This document shows, piece after piece, positions 1 through 9,500 of a stretch of DNA of 64,000 bases. Both the position numbers and the translations under genes were made by a program. Each line of letters begins with the position of its first letter. Within the stretch, counting starts at the first letter, position 1. This stretch comes from Pirellulimonas nuda (lineage in GTDB: Bacteria > Planctomycetota > Planctomycetia > Pirellulales > Lacipirellulaceae): the NCBI RefSeq assembly GCF_007750855.1, contig NZ_CP036291.1, positions 3,162,001 to 3,226,000 of the forward strand, given 5' to 3'. The notes beneath the pieces were generated by a model. The model was not told the DNA's origin and did not search any database. It saw only the letters and a list, made by a program, of their open reading frames with translations.

Positions 1-27
1 CGTTTGTCGCCCACCCCAAGATGGCCC

Positions 28-1020
28 ATGGTTTCTCCTACGCCACGCCCGGCGACCGGCCGCGGCTTCACGCTGGTCGAGTTGCTGGTAGTGATCGCCA
101 TCATCGGCATCCTGGTGGCGCTGTTGCTGCCCGCCGTGCAGGCGGCCCGCGAAGCGGCCCGACGGAGCTCGTGCCAGAGCAACCTCCGCCAGGTAGGCCT
201 CGCGGTGATGAACTTCGAGTCGGCCCGCGGCCGGCTCCCCATCGGCGCCGTGCAGCGGTTCGACGTCTCTCAAGACCCGACGCTCTACAGCTGGGTCTCC
301 CAGGTGCTGCAGTACATCGAAGAGGCGGCCGCCTACGGCCAGGCCGACTGGACCATCCCGCTGGCCGATCGGGACCGCGCCGGCAACGAGGCGCACCACA
401 TCGAGTTCGCCACGCTCAAGTGCCCGTCGCTCGAGCCGGTTGGCCTGGTGAACGACTTCTACGGCGCCCGCGGCTCGTACGCGGTGAACGCCGGGATCGG
501 GCAGATTTACATGCACAACCCCGACCCGGACCAGAAGGTGGCCGGCATCTCCGGCGCCCAGAAGTGGCCGTTTGCGCCGTACGCCAGCGCCACGTCGTCG
601 CTGGGGGCGAGCGGCGTGTTCCTGGTGAACCACGGCCGGCGGCTGGCCGAGATCACCGACGGAACCAGCAAGACGGCGATGGTGGCGGAGATCATCAACG
701 TGGTTGGCGAAGACACCCGGGGCGCGCTGCACTACGGGGGCGCCGTGATGTACATGCACAACGTCGTGCCGAACGATGTTTCGTCGTTTCCGGACCGCAC
801 CCGCTACTGCGTAAGCATCCCGGAGAACGCCCCCTGCCAGTTGACGATCAACGCCTGGAAGGGGGGCTGGCAGCAGGCCGCCCGCAGCCAGCACCCCGGG
901 GGCGCGCACGTGCTGCTGGCCGATTGCAGCGCCCAGTTCATCTCGGACGGCATCCAGCTCGTGAACTGGCAGGTGCTGGCGACCCCCGATGGCGAAGAAA
1001 TCGCCACCGAGAGCTTTTAG
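28..1020 (+). CDS. DUF1559 protein with prepilin-type N-terminus
   Basis: This is a 330-aa planctomycete DUF1559 protein. The N-terminus has a class III signal, G13|FTLVELLVV with Glu at +5 of the mature protein, followed by a hydrophobic helix and the family sequence [14 protein letters not shown]. Proteins of this family are thought to be exported and processed like type IV pseudopilins; their role is unknown. The C-terminus carries the family's H-X9-DG region, but here it reads [12 protein letters not shown], so Gly is replaced by Cys. I chose the ATG at 28. An in-frame TTG at 4 would add eight residues, and a start before the window cannot be excluded. The gene is followed by tandem repeats and a lipoprotein gene. 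Confidence 0.9.
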   Translation: MVSPTPRPATGRGFTLVELLVVIAIIGILVALLLPAVQAAREAARRSSCQSNLRQVGLAVMNFESARGRLPIGAVQRFDVSQDPTLYSWVSQVLQYIEEAAAYGQADWTIPLADRDRAGNEAHHIEFATLKCPSLEPVGLVNDFYGARGSYAVNAGIGQIYMHNPDPDQKVAGISGAQKWPFAPYASATSSLGASGVFLVNHGRRLAEITDGTSKTAMVAEIINVVGEDTRGALHYGGAVMYMHNVVPNDVSSFPDRTRYCVSIPENAPCQLTINAWKGGWQQAARSQHPGGAHVLLADCSAQFISDGIQLVNWQVLATPDGEEIATESF

Positions 1021-1041
1021 TGGCACGGGCCGGCGGTGTAA

Positions 1042-1071
1042 GGGCCGCTGTTGCAAGGGCCGCTGTTGCAA
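1042..1071. repeat. 15-bp direct repeat, 2 copies
   Basis: Two perfect tandem copies of gggccgctgttgcaa lie at 1042-1056 and 1057-1071, just after the DUF1559 stop codon. They sit in the spacer before the lipoprotein gene, and a third partial unit begins at 1072. Confidence 0.9.
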
Positions 1072-1104
1072 GGGCCGGTGGCGTCGGGTGGGTTGGCGCC
1101 GGGC

Positions 1105-1149
1105 GGGTTGGCGTAGGTCGGGTTGGCGTAGGTCGGGTTGGCGTAGGTC
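1105..1149. repeat. 15-bp tandem repeat, 3 copies
   Basis: Three perfect tandem copies of gggttggcgtaggtc lie at 1105, 1120 and 1135, ending 15-42 bp before the possible lipoprotein starts. A degenerate copy (gggttggcgccgggc) precedes them at 1090. The period of 15 bp keeps reading frame, but the stretch lies between genes. The array could vary in copy number. Confidence 0.9.
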
Positions 1150-1184
1150 CGGGCCGACCGAGAATGGTCTTGGGGATTGCTAGG

Positions 1185-1622
1185 ATGACGATGCGCCTGT
1201 TCGATCTGCCTGCGTTGCTCGCCGTAGTGTTGCTCGCGGCCGCCGGCTGCGGCGGGCCCACTTACTGCGCGTTTGAGGGGAAGGTCTCGGTCAACGGTCA
1301 GCCGGTGCCGACCGGCCTGATCGTCTTCTCCCCTGCCGCACCGTCTGCCACGCAGCGCGAGGCGGTCGCGGAGATCGCGGACGGCCGGTACGCCCTGCCG
1401 CTCGCCAAGAAGGTGGCGCCCGGCGACTACAAGGTGGCGATCACCGGCGAGCGGAAGACCGGCAAGAAGTTTGAGACCGACCCCGGCAGCGGGGTGTTTG
1501 CCGACGAACGCGAGCAGTTCGTCCCCGAGAAGTACAACGCCCGCAGCGAGCTCACCGCGACACTCGCGCCCGACATGCCGCCGCTCGACTTCGACCTCGC
1601 GATCCCCAAACGCAAGCCGTAG
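1185..1622 (+). CDS. small lipoprotein with carboxypeptidase-regulatory-like fold
   Basis: A 145-aa predicted lipoprotein. The signal (MTMRLFDLPALLAVVLLAAAGC) ends in a lipobox-like AAGC with Cys22. The rest resembles the short planctomycete lipoproteins with a transthyretin/carboxypeptidase-regulatory-like beta-sandwich: it opens with a GKVSVNGQPVPTGLIVF stretch and contains a DGRYALP turn and a GDYKVAI strand. In planctomycete genomes such proteins often follow DUF1559 genes, as here. The role is unknown, and it probably sits on the periplasmic face of a membrane. In-frame starts at 1164 and 1191 are alternatives; 1185 gives a compact signal peptide. Confidence 0.75.
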   Translation: MTMRLFDLPALLAVVLLAAAGCGGPTYCAFEGKVSVNGQPVPTGLIVFSPAAPSATQREAVAEIADGRYALPLAKKVAPGDYKVAITGERKTGKKFETDPGSGVFADEREQFVPEKYNARSELTATLAPDMPPLDFDLAIPKRKP

Positions 1623-1660
1623 CGCCGGCCGGCGACCGGTCGCTCGGGCTGCTCTCCGCC

Positions 1661-1708
1661 CCTGCCCCGCCCTCCCCTGCCCCGCCCTCACCAGCCCTGC
1701 CCCGCCCT
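1661..1708. repeat. cctgccccgccct repeat, 3 spaced copies
   Basis: Three exact copies of the 13-mer cctgccccgccct start at 1661, 1676 and 1696. They lie in the spacer between the lipoprotein gene and the sigma-factor gene. The purpose is unknown; it may be a slippage-prone simple repeat. Confidence 0.85.
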
Positions 1709-1896
1709 GCGGCGAGCGGACCAGCGGGCCCGCCGAACGCCAAGCGGTCGCCTGCATCGTGCGGCGGATCGGCATATCCCGACCCGGGCGTTCTTGCCTG
1801 CGGCGCCGGCGGGGTAGGATCGCAGGCGGACCCGCTTTTCTTGGGACACGAGCGCCCGCGGCGGGGACATACTCATAAAGTCCCCCGGCGCAACGC

Positions 1897-2427
1897 ATGG
1901 CCAGACTCCTTAGTAGCGACGAGCTTGGTCGGCTGCTCGACCGCCACGGGCCGGCCTTGCGGCTCTACGCGGCGCAGTGGTGCGCGGCGCCCGACGACTG
2001 TGTGCAGGAGGCGCTGATTGAATTGGCCCGGCAGGCGCCCCCGCCCGACTCCCCCCGGGCGTGGCTGTTCCGCGTGGTGCGGCGGCGGGCCCAGAACGAA
2101 CACCGCGGCCAGCGGCGACGCGCGAGCCGCGAAGCGCTGGCCGCACGCCGCGAGGCCCCACGCGACGGGGCCCCACGCCACGGGGCCGACCTGTCGCCCG
2201 TGGAGGCCAGCGACCTGCTCGAGGGGCTCGACCCGCAGGCGCGCGAGCTGGTGGTGCTCCGCCTGTGGGGCGGCTTGAGCTTCAACGAGATCGCCGACGT
2301 AACCGACAGGCCGACCAGCTCGCTGCACCGCGACTACACCGCGGCGCTAGAGCGGCTGCGGCGTTTGCTGGAACCAGATCAGGACTCCCCCGCTCCCACC
2401 CAGGCCCACCATGCGCCCCGATCGTGA
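1897..2427 (+). CDS. ECF-type RNA polymerase sigma factor
   Basis: A 176-aa sigma-70 family protein. Region 2 is recognisable at residues 15-65 (DDCVQEALIELARQ, then RAWLFRVVRRRAQNEHR). Region 4 lies at about 105-160 (LLEGLDPQARELVVLRLWGGLSFNEIADVTDRP, a helix-turn-helix, then LHRDYTAALERLRRLL). The linker is short and Arg-rich, as in ECF factors. The ATG is preceded by a cgcaacgc spacer with no strong Shine-Dalgarno sequence. The 3' end overlaps the next gene by 17 nt, so the two are likely translated together and the neighbour is a candidate anti-sigma factor. Confidence 0.85.
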   Translation: MARLLSSDELGRLLDRHGPALRLYAAQWCAAPDDCVQEALIELARQAPPPDSPRAWLFRVVRRRAQNEHRGQRRRASREALAARREAPRDGAPRHGADLSPVEASDLLEGLDPQARELVVLRLWGGLSFNEIADVTDRPTSSLHRDYTAALERLRRLLEPDQDSPAPTQAHHAPRS

Positions 2428-3004
2428 ACAGACCGAACTGGAAGCCCGGCTGGCCGCGGCGTCGCTCCCGGCCGTGACGCTCGACCGAGACGCGCTGATG
2501 TACCGCGCCGGCTGGGAGGCAGCCGGCGCCGCCGCGGCGCACGCGCCGGCTCGGTGGGCGTGGCCCGCGGGGGCGGCGGCGGCCATGGCGGCGTCGCTGC
2601 TGCTCGGCATGCAGTTGGCCCGGCCGGTCGACCCCGCCGGCGTGGCGGCAAACCACGCCCAGCCAGTTCTAGCGGCGAGGGAAGCGGCCCCGGCAGACGC
2701 GCCGACAGGGGGCCAGGCTCCGACGCCGACCGCGCCGCCGCCGCGCCTGCCAGACGCCCAACGCGCCCCGAGCCCGTGGCTTGCCTGGGTCCCGCGGGCG
2801 GCGCCCCTGCCCGGGCGGGCCGACCCCGCCGACACGAGCCTGCTCGCGCTCCGCGAGCGGATCGCGACGGGGGACCTCGGCCCCCTCTGGCCCAGCAACG
2901 GGCCGGAGCGGGGCGAGCCAGAGCCGGCCGAGCCGCCACGCCGCGCCGCCACCGCCGGCGAGCTGATGCAAGAGCTGTTGGCCGAGGGAGGGGTGCGGTC
3001 GTGA
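2411..3004 (+). CDS. single-pass membrane protein, putative anti-sigma partner
   Basis: A 197-aa protein with one clear membrane segment at residues 50-70 (AWPAGAAAAMAASLLLGMQLA), a short cytoplasmic N-terminus and a Pro/Ala-rich outer region. I see no ZAS zinc-finger motif (HxxxCxxC). Its 17-nt overlap with the preceding ECF sigma gene, together with its topology, suggest it holds or tunes that sigma factor. That is inference from position only. The C-terminal helix (ATAGELMQELLAEGG) is amphipathic. Confidence 0.55.
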   Translation: MRPDREQTELEARLAAASLPAVTLDRDALMYRAGWEAAGAAAAHAPARWAWPAGAAAAMAASLLLGMQLARPVDPAGVAANHAQPVLAAREAAPADAPTGGQAPTPTAPPPRLPDAQRAPSPWLAWVPRAAPLPGRADPADTSLLALRERIATGDLGPLWPSNGPERGEPEPAEPPRRAATAGELMQELLAEGGVRS

Positions 3005-3028
3005 ATCGCTGGATGCGTTGCTTTAACG

Positions 3029-3050
3029 AAGGGAACCCATCCGTTCCCTT
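3029..3050. repeat. short hairpin
   Basis: A perfect 7-bp stem (aagggaa at 3029-3035, ttccctt at 3044-3050) with an 8-nt loop lies 24 bp after the membrane-protein stop codon. It is a possible transcription-end structure, but no U-tract follows. Confidence 0.5.
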
Positions 3051-3051
3051 A

Positions 3052-3153
3052 GGCGAGCCGTCGGCGTCAGCCGCCGGAGTCGTCGTAGAAGTCTGAGAGC
3101 AAAAACTCGTTGATGTGCATGAACACTCCGTCGGCTGACGCCGGCGGCTCGCC
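3052..3153. repeat. 28-bp inverted repeat around a 46-bp loop
   Basis: Arm 1 (3052-3079, starting ggcgagccgtcggcg) and arm 2 (3126-3153, ending ggcggctcgcc) are reverse complements at 26 of 28 positions. The element fills the spacer before the next gene, leaving 17 bp to its ATG. GC-rich inverted repeats of this look are, as I recall, dispersed between genes in Pirellulales genomes. Confidence 0.85.
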
Positions 3154-3170
3154 CCCCGAAGGTGACTTGA

Positions 3171-4679
3171 ATGACCCGCTTGCTTGGTTTGTTGGTGCTG
3201 CTGTTTCCCGCTGCGCTCCGCGCCGAAACGGTGTGGGAGACGCAGGAGGACGACGTCACCGTGGTCCGCATCACCGCGACGCCGGCCGACGCGCCGTCGC
3301 CGCTGCTGAAGTACCGCTTCGAGCTGCCCCCAATGGAACAGGTAGAAGGCAACGCGGCGGTCGACTACCGCAGGGCGTTCGCTGAAGGGGGGATCGGCCA
3401 GGTGTGGCGCGGGGCCCGCAAAGAGTGGCCCTCCTCCCTCGACGACGGGGGCCAGGCAGGGGTCGAAGACTGGTACAGCACGGAGGTCCCGCTGAGCGCC
3501 TTGCCGCTCGAGCAACTGGCGAGCGCTTCGGCGCGGTTCGATGACTCGGTGGACGGCTTCGCCCGACGGGGGGCGAGTCGCCGGCGGTGCGACTGGGAGC
3601 TGTACATCCAGGACCTGACGACGCCGGAGGTGGTCTCCCTGCTCCTACCCGAGTTTCAGGAGCTGCGGTCGCTGAGCCGCGCCGTGGCGTTGCAGACGCG
3701 CTTCGCGCTTGCAGAGCGACGCTTCCAAGACGCGGCCGAATTGATGCGGATCAACTACACCATGGGGCGGCACGCCGGGAATGAGCCGCTGTTGATCTGC
3801 TCGCTGATCGGCATGGCCCTCTGCTCCACCGCTGACCAGAACGCGCTCGAACTTATCGGGGCGCCTGGTTCGCCCAACCTGTATTGGGCCCTCACCCAAC
3901 TGCCAACGCCGCTGGTGCCGATCCGCGACGCGATGGTCGGCGAGTTGGACTTGGCAGCGCGGTCGCTGCCGATTTTGCGGGTCTCGGCCGATGAGACCAA
4001 GACATACGACGAATGGAATGCGCTCTGGAACCGCTCCGTGCGATCGATGGTCGAGATGTTGCCGCTGATTGGCGCGCCCGACCCGCCCCCCTTGGCCGTC
4101 GAACTCCTCCCCACGTTCGTGGCGGCCGCCGGGTACGCCCACGCCAAAGCGAGGCTCGCCGCTTGGGGGTACAGCGCAGAACAGGTCGAGGCCATGCCGG
4201 TCGGCCAAGTGTTGGGGCTTTACACTGCCCGTGTGCACCGTGAGATCATCGACCGGCAGTTGGCCGCCGCCAGCGTCCCGTTCTCAGTGGGCCGCCCGCT
4301 GTACGCCGCTGCCGAGAAGCGGCTCCGCAACCAGGGACCCTTAGGCAGCGACCCGGACCACGAACTGCTTCCGATGGACAGCATGCTCCTGCCGGCGCTC
4401 GGCGCCGCACGGGGCGCCGAGGTGCGCCTCGACCGCCAGATCGCCGCACTCCGCGTTCTCGAGGCGCTGCGGATGCACGCCGCGCAGAACGACGGCGTGC
4501 TCCCCGGCAAGCTGAAGGAAGTAACCTGCGTCCCTATCCCGCTCAACCCCGCCACCGGCAAGGCGTTCGAGTACAAGCTGGTGGACGCCCCGCAGGGCCC
4601 GACCGCGATCGTCACGCTCCCCAACTCCGACGGCGTCCCCGGCAACTGGCGCTACGAGCTCACGATCGTCGCCGAGTAG
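3171..4679 (+). CDS. secreted protein of unknown function
   Basis: A 502-aa protein with a Sec-type signal peptide (MTRLLGLLVLLFPAALRA). No catalytic family is recognisable. The central part is alpha-helical (for example VVSLLLPEFQELRSLSRAVALQTRFALAERRF), and its wording, counting steps such as an ALRVLEALRMHAAQNDGVLPGKL stretch near residue 425, resembles large planctomycete-specific secreted proteins that have a DUF1559-like C-terminal remnant. The segment AAQNDGVLPGKLKEVTCVPIPLNPATGKAFEYKL is typical of that group. It lies between two inverted repeats. Its stop codon is embedded in the second one. Confidence 0.75.
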   Translation: MTRLLGLLVLLFPAALRAETVWETQEDDVTVVRITATPADAPSPLLKYRFELPPMEQVEGNAAVDYRRAFAEGGIGQVWRGARKEWPSSLDDGGQAGVEDWYSTEVPLSALPLEQLASASARFDDSVDGFARRGASRRRCDWELYIQDLTTPEVVSLLLPEFQELRSLSRAVALQTRFALAERRFQDAAELMRINYTMGRHAGNEPLLICSLIGMALCSTADQNALELIGAPGSPNLYWALTQLPTPLVPIRDAMVGELDLAARSLPILRVSADETKTYDEWNALWNRSVRSMVEMLPLIGAPDPPPLAVELLPTFVAAAGYAHAKARLAAWGYSAEQVEAMPVGQVLGLYTARVHREIIDRQLAAASVPFSVGRPLYAAAEKRLRNQGPLGSDPDHELLPMDSMLLPALGAARGAEVRLDRQIAALRVLEALRMHAAQNDGVLPGKLKEVTCVPIPLNPATGKAFEYKLVDAPQGPTAIVTLPNSDGVPGNWRYELTIVAE

Positions 4680-4780
4680 GTCAGGCTGTGCCTGACCAGG
4701 GGCGGGGCAGAGACCCCCTCGCCATGCTTCCCCTCGGATCGAACGCTTCTACTGCATCCCTCAGGCACAGCCTGACCTAC
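4676..4780. repeat. 20-bp perfect inverted repeat around a 65-bp loop
   Basis: Arms at 4676-4695 and 4761-4780 are perfect reverse complements (core gtaggtcaggctgtgcc). Arm 1 includes the TAG stop of the preceding gene. The second arm ends 25 bp before the next ATG. It could act as a terminator or attenuator-like structure, or be a small dispersed non-coding element. Confidence 0.9.
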
Positions 4781-4805
4781 GGACCCCCTGCCCGGAAACC
4801 AACCG

Positions 4806-6446
4806 ATGAACCACCATCGCGCCCTCGTGTTCGCTGCCGTCCTGCTGCTGGCGTCCCCCACGCTCGCCGACCCGGAGGCCGCCCAACGTGTGCGCCTGGC
4901 CCTGGCGCCGCGCGTCGATGACCAAACCTTCGTGGCGGCTGCCGTATCGATCGACGCGGCGTGGGCCGATGGGGCGCTCGGCACGCTCGGCCGCTACGGC
5001 CTGCTGCCGCCGGGCGGCCGAGCGACCGCCGAAGCGCACTTGGAGCAGGCCGCGTCGCTGCTCGGTCGGCTCCACACGCTCGGGGTGCGGGAGGTGGCTG
5101 CCGTGCTGGCCGTGCCCGACGTGCGGCTCGACTCCGGCGTGCTTGTGGCGGTCGCCTGTGAGGCGCCGCAGAAAGACGACATCGTTGCGATGGCCCGGGG
5201 GCTGCTCCCCCCCCCGCTGTTGGAGGCGCTTCAGCTCCGGTGGGAGGGAGACGTATTGCTGATGGGGGTCGGCAAGACGCTCGAGCGGTACGCGTCGCTG
5301 ACGCCCTCGCCCCGCAGCGACCTGCTCGACCCGCTGACCGAAGCGTTCGAGCGAGACGCCGCGGCCGCGGCGGTCGTCTCCCCCGGCGCCGATGTCCGGC
5401 GCGTCGTCCGCGAGCTGTGGCCCACGCTCGCCCCGCCGCTGCGCGACCTCGACGCACGGCTCGCCGCCGACGGTTTCCGCTACCTGCGGCTCACCGTCCG
5501 CCAGCCCCCGGCGTGGCATGCCGAGCTGACGCTGGCCGCGGCGGACGACGCGTCCGCACAGCGGTTTAAGCGTCTGGCGGACGGCGCCATCGACGCCGGG
5601 GTGCGTTTCGCCAAGAGCGAGCCGCGGGCGGCGCCGGTTGCCGGCGTCGTCGAGCAAGCGGCAACGCTGCTGCGTCCGCGGCTTGAGGGCGCCGCGCTGC
5701 GGGTGGGGGTTGCGCACGACGACGGCGAGATCGCGGCGCTGGCCAAGGGCTTCGTCGTGCCCGCGGTCGCAGCGGGGCAGCAGGCGGCGCGGCGCAGTCA
5801 GCAGATGAACGACATGAAGCAGATCGCCCTGGGGCTGCTGAACTACGAGTCGGCACGCGGGGCGTTGCCCGCCGCCGCCGCGATCTGCGACCCCCAGGGC
5901 AAGCCGCTGCTGTCGTGGCGGGTCGCCATCCTCCCCTACCTCGAACAGCAGGCGCTGTACGACCGGTTTCACCTCGACGAACCCTGGGACAGCCCGCACA
6001 ACCTGAAGCTCGCTGAGGTGCTGCCGGGGCCCTACTTCGGCAGCGCGAGCGACGCACTGCGCGCCGCCGGCAAGACGACCTACCTGGTTCCGGTCGCCGC
6101 GGGAACGGCGTTTGCGCCGATCGAGGACGCCAAGCTCACCCAGCGCAAGGTCGGCAAACAAGCCGTGCATTTCCGCCAGGGGCTCAGCTACCGCAAAGTG
6201 ACCGACGGCACGTCCAACACCGTCCTGATCGCCCAGGTCGCCGACGAGCACGCCGTGCTGTGGACCAAGCCCCAGGACTGGCGGGTCGACCTCGCCGACC
6301 CGCTCGCCCAGCTCCGCCAAGCGGGCCGCGACGGGTTCGTGACCGCCTACATGGACGGCAGCGCCCGGTACTTCCCGTTTGAGGTCCAGCCCGAGCTGCT
6401 TCGCAACGCGCTCACGATCAGCGGCGGAGAGGTGGATCACCCGTAG
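4806..6446 (+). CDS. secreted protein with C-terminal DUF1559-like domain
   Basis: A 546-aa protein with a standard Sec signal (MNHHRALVFAAVLLLASPTLA), not a prepilin leader. Residues 25-320 form an uncharacterised domain. From about residue 330 it turns into a DUF1559-type region: QQMNDMKQIALGLLNYESARG, LLSWRVAILPYLEQQALYDRF, DGTSNTVLIAQV and AYMDGSARYF. The Sec signal combined with an internal DUF1559 module means that this module is not always tied to a pilin-like N-terminus. Location is likely periplasmic or extracytoplasmic; substrate and role are unknown. Confidence 0.8.
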   Translation: MNHHRALVFAAVLLLASPTLADPEAAQRVRLALAPRVDDQTFVAAAVSIDAAWADGALGTLGRYGLLPPGGRATAEAHLEQAASLLGRLHTLGVREVAAVLAVPDVRLDSGVLVAVACEAPQKDDIVAMARGLLPPPLLEALQLRWEGDVLLMGVGKTLERYASLTPSPRSDLLDPLTEAFERDAAAAAVVSPGADVRRVVRELWPTLAPPLRDLDARLAADGFRYLRLTVRQPPAWHAELTLAAADDASAQRFKRLADGAIDAGVRFAKSEPRAAPVAGVVEQAATLLRPRLEGAALRVGVAHDDGEIAALAKGFVVPAVAAGQQAARRSQQMNDMKQIALGLLNYESARGALPAAAAICDPQGKPLLSWRVAILPYLEQQALYDRFHLDEPWDSPHNLKLAEVLPGPYFGSASDALRAAGKTTYLVPVAAGTAFAPIEDAKLTQRKVGKQAVHFRQGLSYRKVTDGTSNTVLIAQVADEHAVLWTKPQDWRVDLADPLAQLRQAGRDGFVTAYMDGSARYFPFEVQPELLRNALTISGGEVDHP

Positions 6447-6588
6447 CTGCCGCGGTTCTCCGAATTCCGCAGGCCGAAAACAGGGCGTTCTTGCGGTCGC
6501 CGGCGTCGGAGGGGCTGGGTACGGTAGGCGTAGACAGCTCGCCAGAGGCCTCACGTCCTCCTCCATTCCTCTCCGCTGCCGGTACCCT

Positions 6589-9500
6589 ATGCTCTCTTTC
6601 CGTCGTCGGCGTCCCGCCCGGGCCAGTAATGCAGCCACGCGGCGCCGGCGGCGGGCGCCCGTGTTCGAGACGCTCGAGTCGCGTCGGGTGATGGCGGTCG
6701 TGCTGGCCGAGTTCCTGGCCGACAACGAAAGCGGCATCCGCGACGCCGACGGCCAGCGGCAAGACTGGGTCGAGCTCGCCAACACCGGCGCGGCGGCCGT
6801 CGACCTCGGCGGGTACTACTTGTCGGACGACGCCACGCAGCCGGACAAGTGGCGCGTGCCCGACGGCGTGTCGATCGCCGCCGGCCAGCGGTTGGTGGTT
6901 TTCGCGTCTGGCAAGGACCGCACCAACGGCGAGCTCCACACCAACTTTCAGCTCGAGAAGTCGGGCGAAGACCTGCTGCTGGTCGCGCCCGATGGCGCCA
7001 CGGTGGTCGACGCGTACCTGTCCTACCCGCCGCAGCGGGCCGACGCCTCCTACGGCCGGGGCGTCGCGGAGACGGGCGCCATGCCCCAGACGCTGGTCGG
7101 CGCCGCGACGGCGGTTCGCGCCCACGTGCCAACCGGGGAGAACGCCGCGGTCGACGACCACTGGCGTGAGCCGGGCTTCGACGACTCGGGCTGGCTCGCG
7201 GGGACCCGGTCGGTTGGTTTCGACCGCAACTCCGACGGCGTAAACCTCGCCCCGTTCATCGGACGTACGCTCACCCCCGCCGAGATGAGCACGACACAGA
7301 CCACCGCCTACGTCCGCTTCAACTTCGAGGTCGAGGGCGCCGCCCGGCTCACGTCGCTGGCGCTCGACCTGCGGTTCGACGACGGGTTCATCGCCTACCT
7401 CAATGGCCGCGAGGTCGCCCGCGCCAACTTTGCCGAAGACTTCGCCCGCCCCCAGCCGCAGTGGGACTCGTTCGCGGGGAACCAGGTGGGGACCAGCTCG
7501 ACCGCCGGCGCCGCGAACCGCCTGGCCGAAGCGCTGGACGTGGCGTCGTTCGAGCTGTCGGCCTACTTGCCGCTGCTGGTCGAGGGGACCAACGTGCTGG
7601 CGTTCCACGCGGTCAACAGCACCAGTTCTTCTTCCAGCAACGCGAACCGGCTCGACCTGCTGGTAGAGCCGGTGCTGACCGCGGGGCGGGCGACGGGCGC
7701 CGAGGCGGTCGGCTTCATGGCATGGCCCAGCCCCGGTTCGCCCAACGGTGTTGCGAACCAGGGGTTTGTGGGGGACACGCACTTCTCGGTCGACCGCGGC
7801 TTCTTCGACGCCCCGTTCGACGTGGCGATCACGTCGCAAACCCCGGGGGCGCTGATCCGCTACACGACCGACGGCAGCCTTCCTTCCCCAACCACCGGCA
7901 CGCTCTACGGCGGACCGGTCGCCATCGCCGACACGACCACCCTGCGGGCGATCGCCTACAAGGCAGGCTACACGCCCACGGACGTCGACACCCAGACCTA
8001 CCTGTTCCTCGACGACGTCCTGCAGCAGAGCGCCGCGGACGTCACCCAGCCGTACGCCACGTGGGGGCACGACAAGAGCGACAGCGGCAGCGAGTCGGGC
8101 TACAACCTGGACGACGAGTCGGACTGGGGGCTGGACCCCGACATCGTGACCGGCAACCAGCAATCCATCAAAGACGCGCTCCAGGCGATCCCCACCGTTT
8201 CGCTGGTGATGGACTGGGACGACCTGTTCGGCGGGACGCCCCAGCCGGGCACGTTTGCCGGCACGACCACGGTGGCGCCCCAGCCGCAAGGGATCTATAT
8301 CCACGGCAGCTCGAGCGAACGCTCCGCGTCGCTGGAGTACTTCAACCCTGCTTCTCCCACGGATACGTTCCACCTCGACGTGGGGGTCGAGACGCAGGGG
8401 CACTCCAGCACCCTGCGGTGGAACTCCGACAAGCTCTCCTTCCAGGTGAAGTTCAAGTTCCCGTACGGGCCGACCGAGCTGAACTACCCGGTGTTCGCCG
8501 ACGCGCTGTTCGGCGCGGGGGCGGCGTCGCAGTTCGACTCGCTGATCCTCGACGCGATGTACAACTACGCGTGGCACCACGCCAACCCGGTGCAGCGAGA
8601 CTACGCCCGGTTCGTCACGGACCAGGTGGTGTCCGACCTGCAGAACCTGGCGTCGGGCAAGGGGGCGCCGCACGGCGAGTACGTCCACCTGTACCTCAAC
8701 GGCCTGTACTGGGGCCTCTACAACCTGCACGAACGCCCGGACGACTCGTTCGCTGCCGAGTACTGCGGCGGCGACAAGGACGACTACGATGTCGTCAAGC
8801 ACGCCAACCAGGACGTCGCCCACGAGTACACCTGGGTCCAAGGGGGCGTCGCCGCCGAGCAGCGTTTCGCGTCGCTGCTCAGCGCCACCCAGTCGGTGCA
8901 AGACAGCCCCGCCAGCGCCGCCGCCTACGCCGCCGTAGAGCAAGTGCTGGACGTCGATCAGTTCATCGACTACATGATCGTGCACTACTACGCCGGCAAC
9001 GCGGCCGACTGGTCGCACAACAACTGGTACGCCTCGCGCGACCGCAGCGGCGGCTTGTGGCGGTTCCACGCGTGGGACCAAGAGCACGCCTTCCCGACCG
9101 CCGACAACGGCGACTCCTACACGCAAGCGGTCGACCTCACCGGCAAGGACGACTTCGAGGCGCCCACGTCGATCCATCGCAACCTGATCGGAAACGCCGA
9201 GTACCGCCAGCGGTTCGCCGACCGCGTGCAGGCGCTGATGCAGAACGGCGGGGTGCTGACGACCGAGGCGGCCCGCTCCGTCTACCAGGCCCGCATCGAC
9301 GAGATCACCGCGCCGATCCTGGGCGAGTCGGCCCGCTGGGGCGACAACCGCAACGAGAGCGACCCCTACACGCAGGCCGATTTCCTGGCGGTCAACAACG
9401 CGGTGATCGCCGACTTCTTCGCGGGCCGCACGCAGACCGTGCTGTCGCAGTTCCAAACCGCGGGTTGGCTCGTGCCGCTGGCGGCGCCGGCGCTCAGCCA

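Noticed and set aside
4761-6785. A 674-codon minus-strand frame opposite the DUF1559-like gene
   Set aside because: Shadow frame; no motifs, and it would cross the intergenic space and the next gene start.
6418-9456. A 1,012-codon open frame on the minus strand opposite the CotH gene
   Set aside because: It is an antisense shadow caused by high G+C third positions; the translation is Arg/Val-rich with no family motif, and the plus strand clearly encodes known domains.
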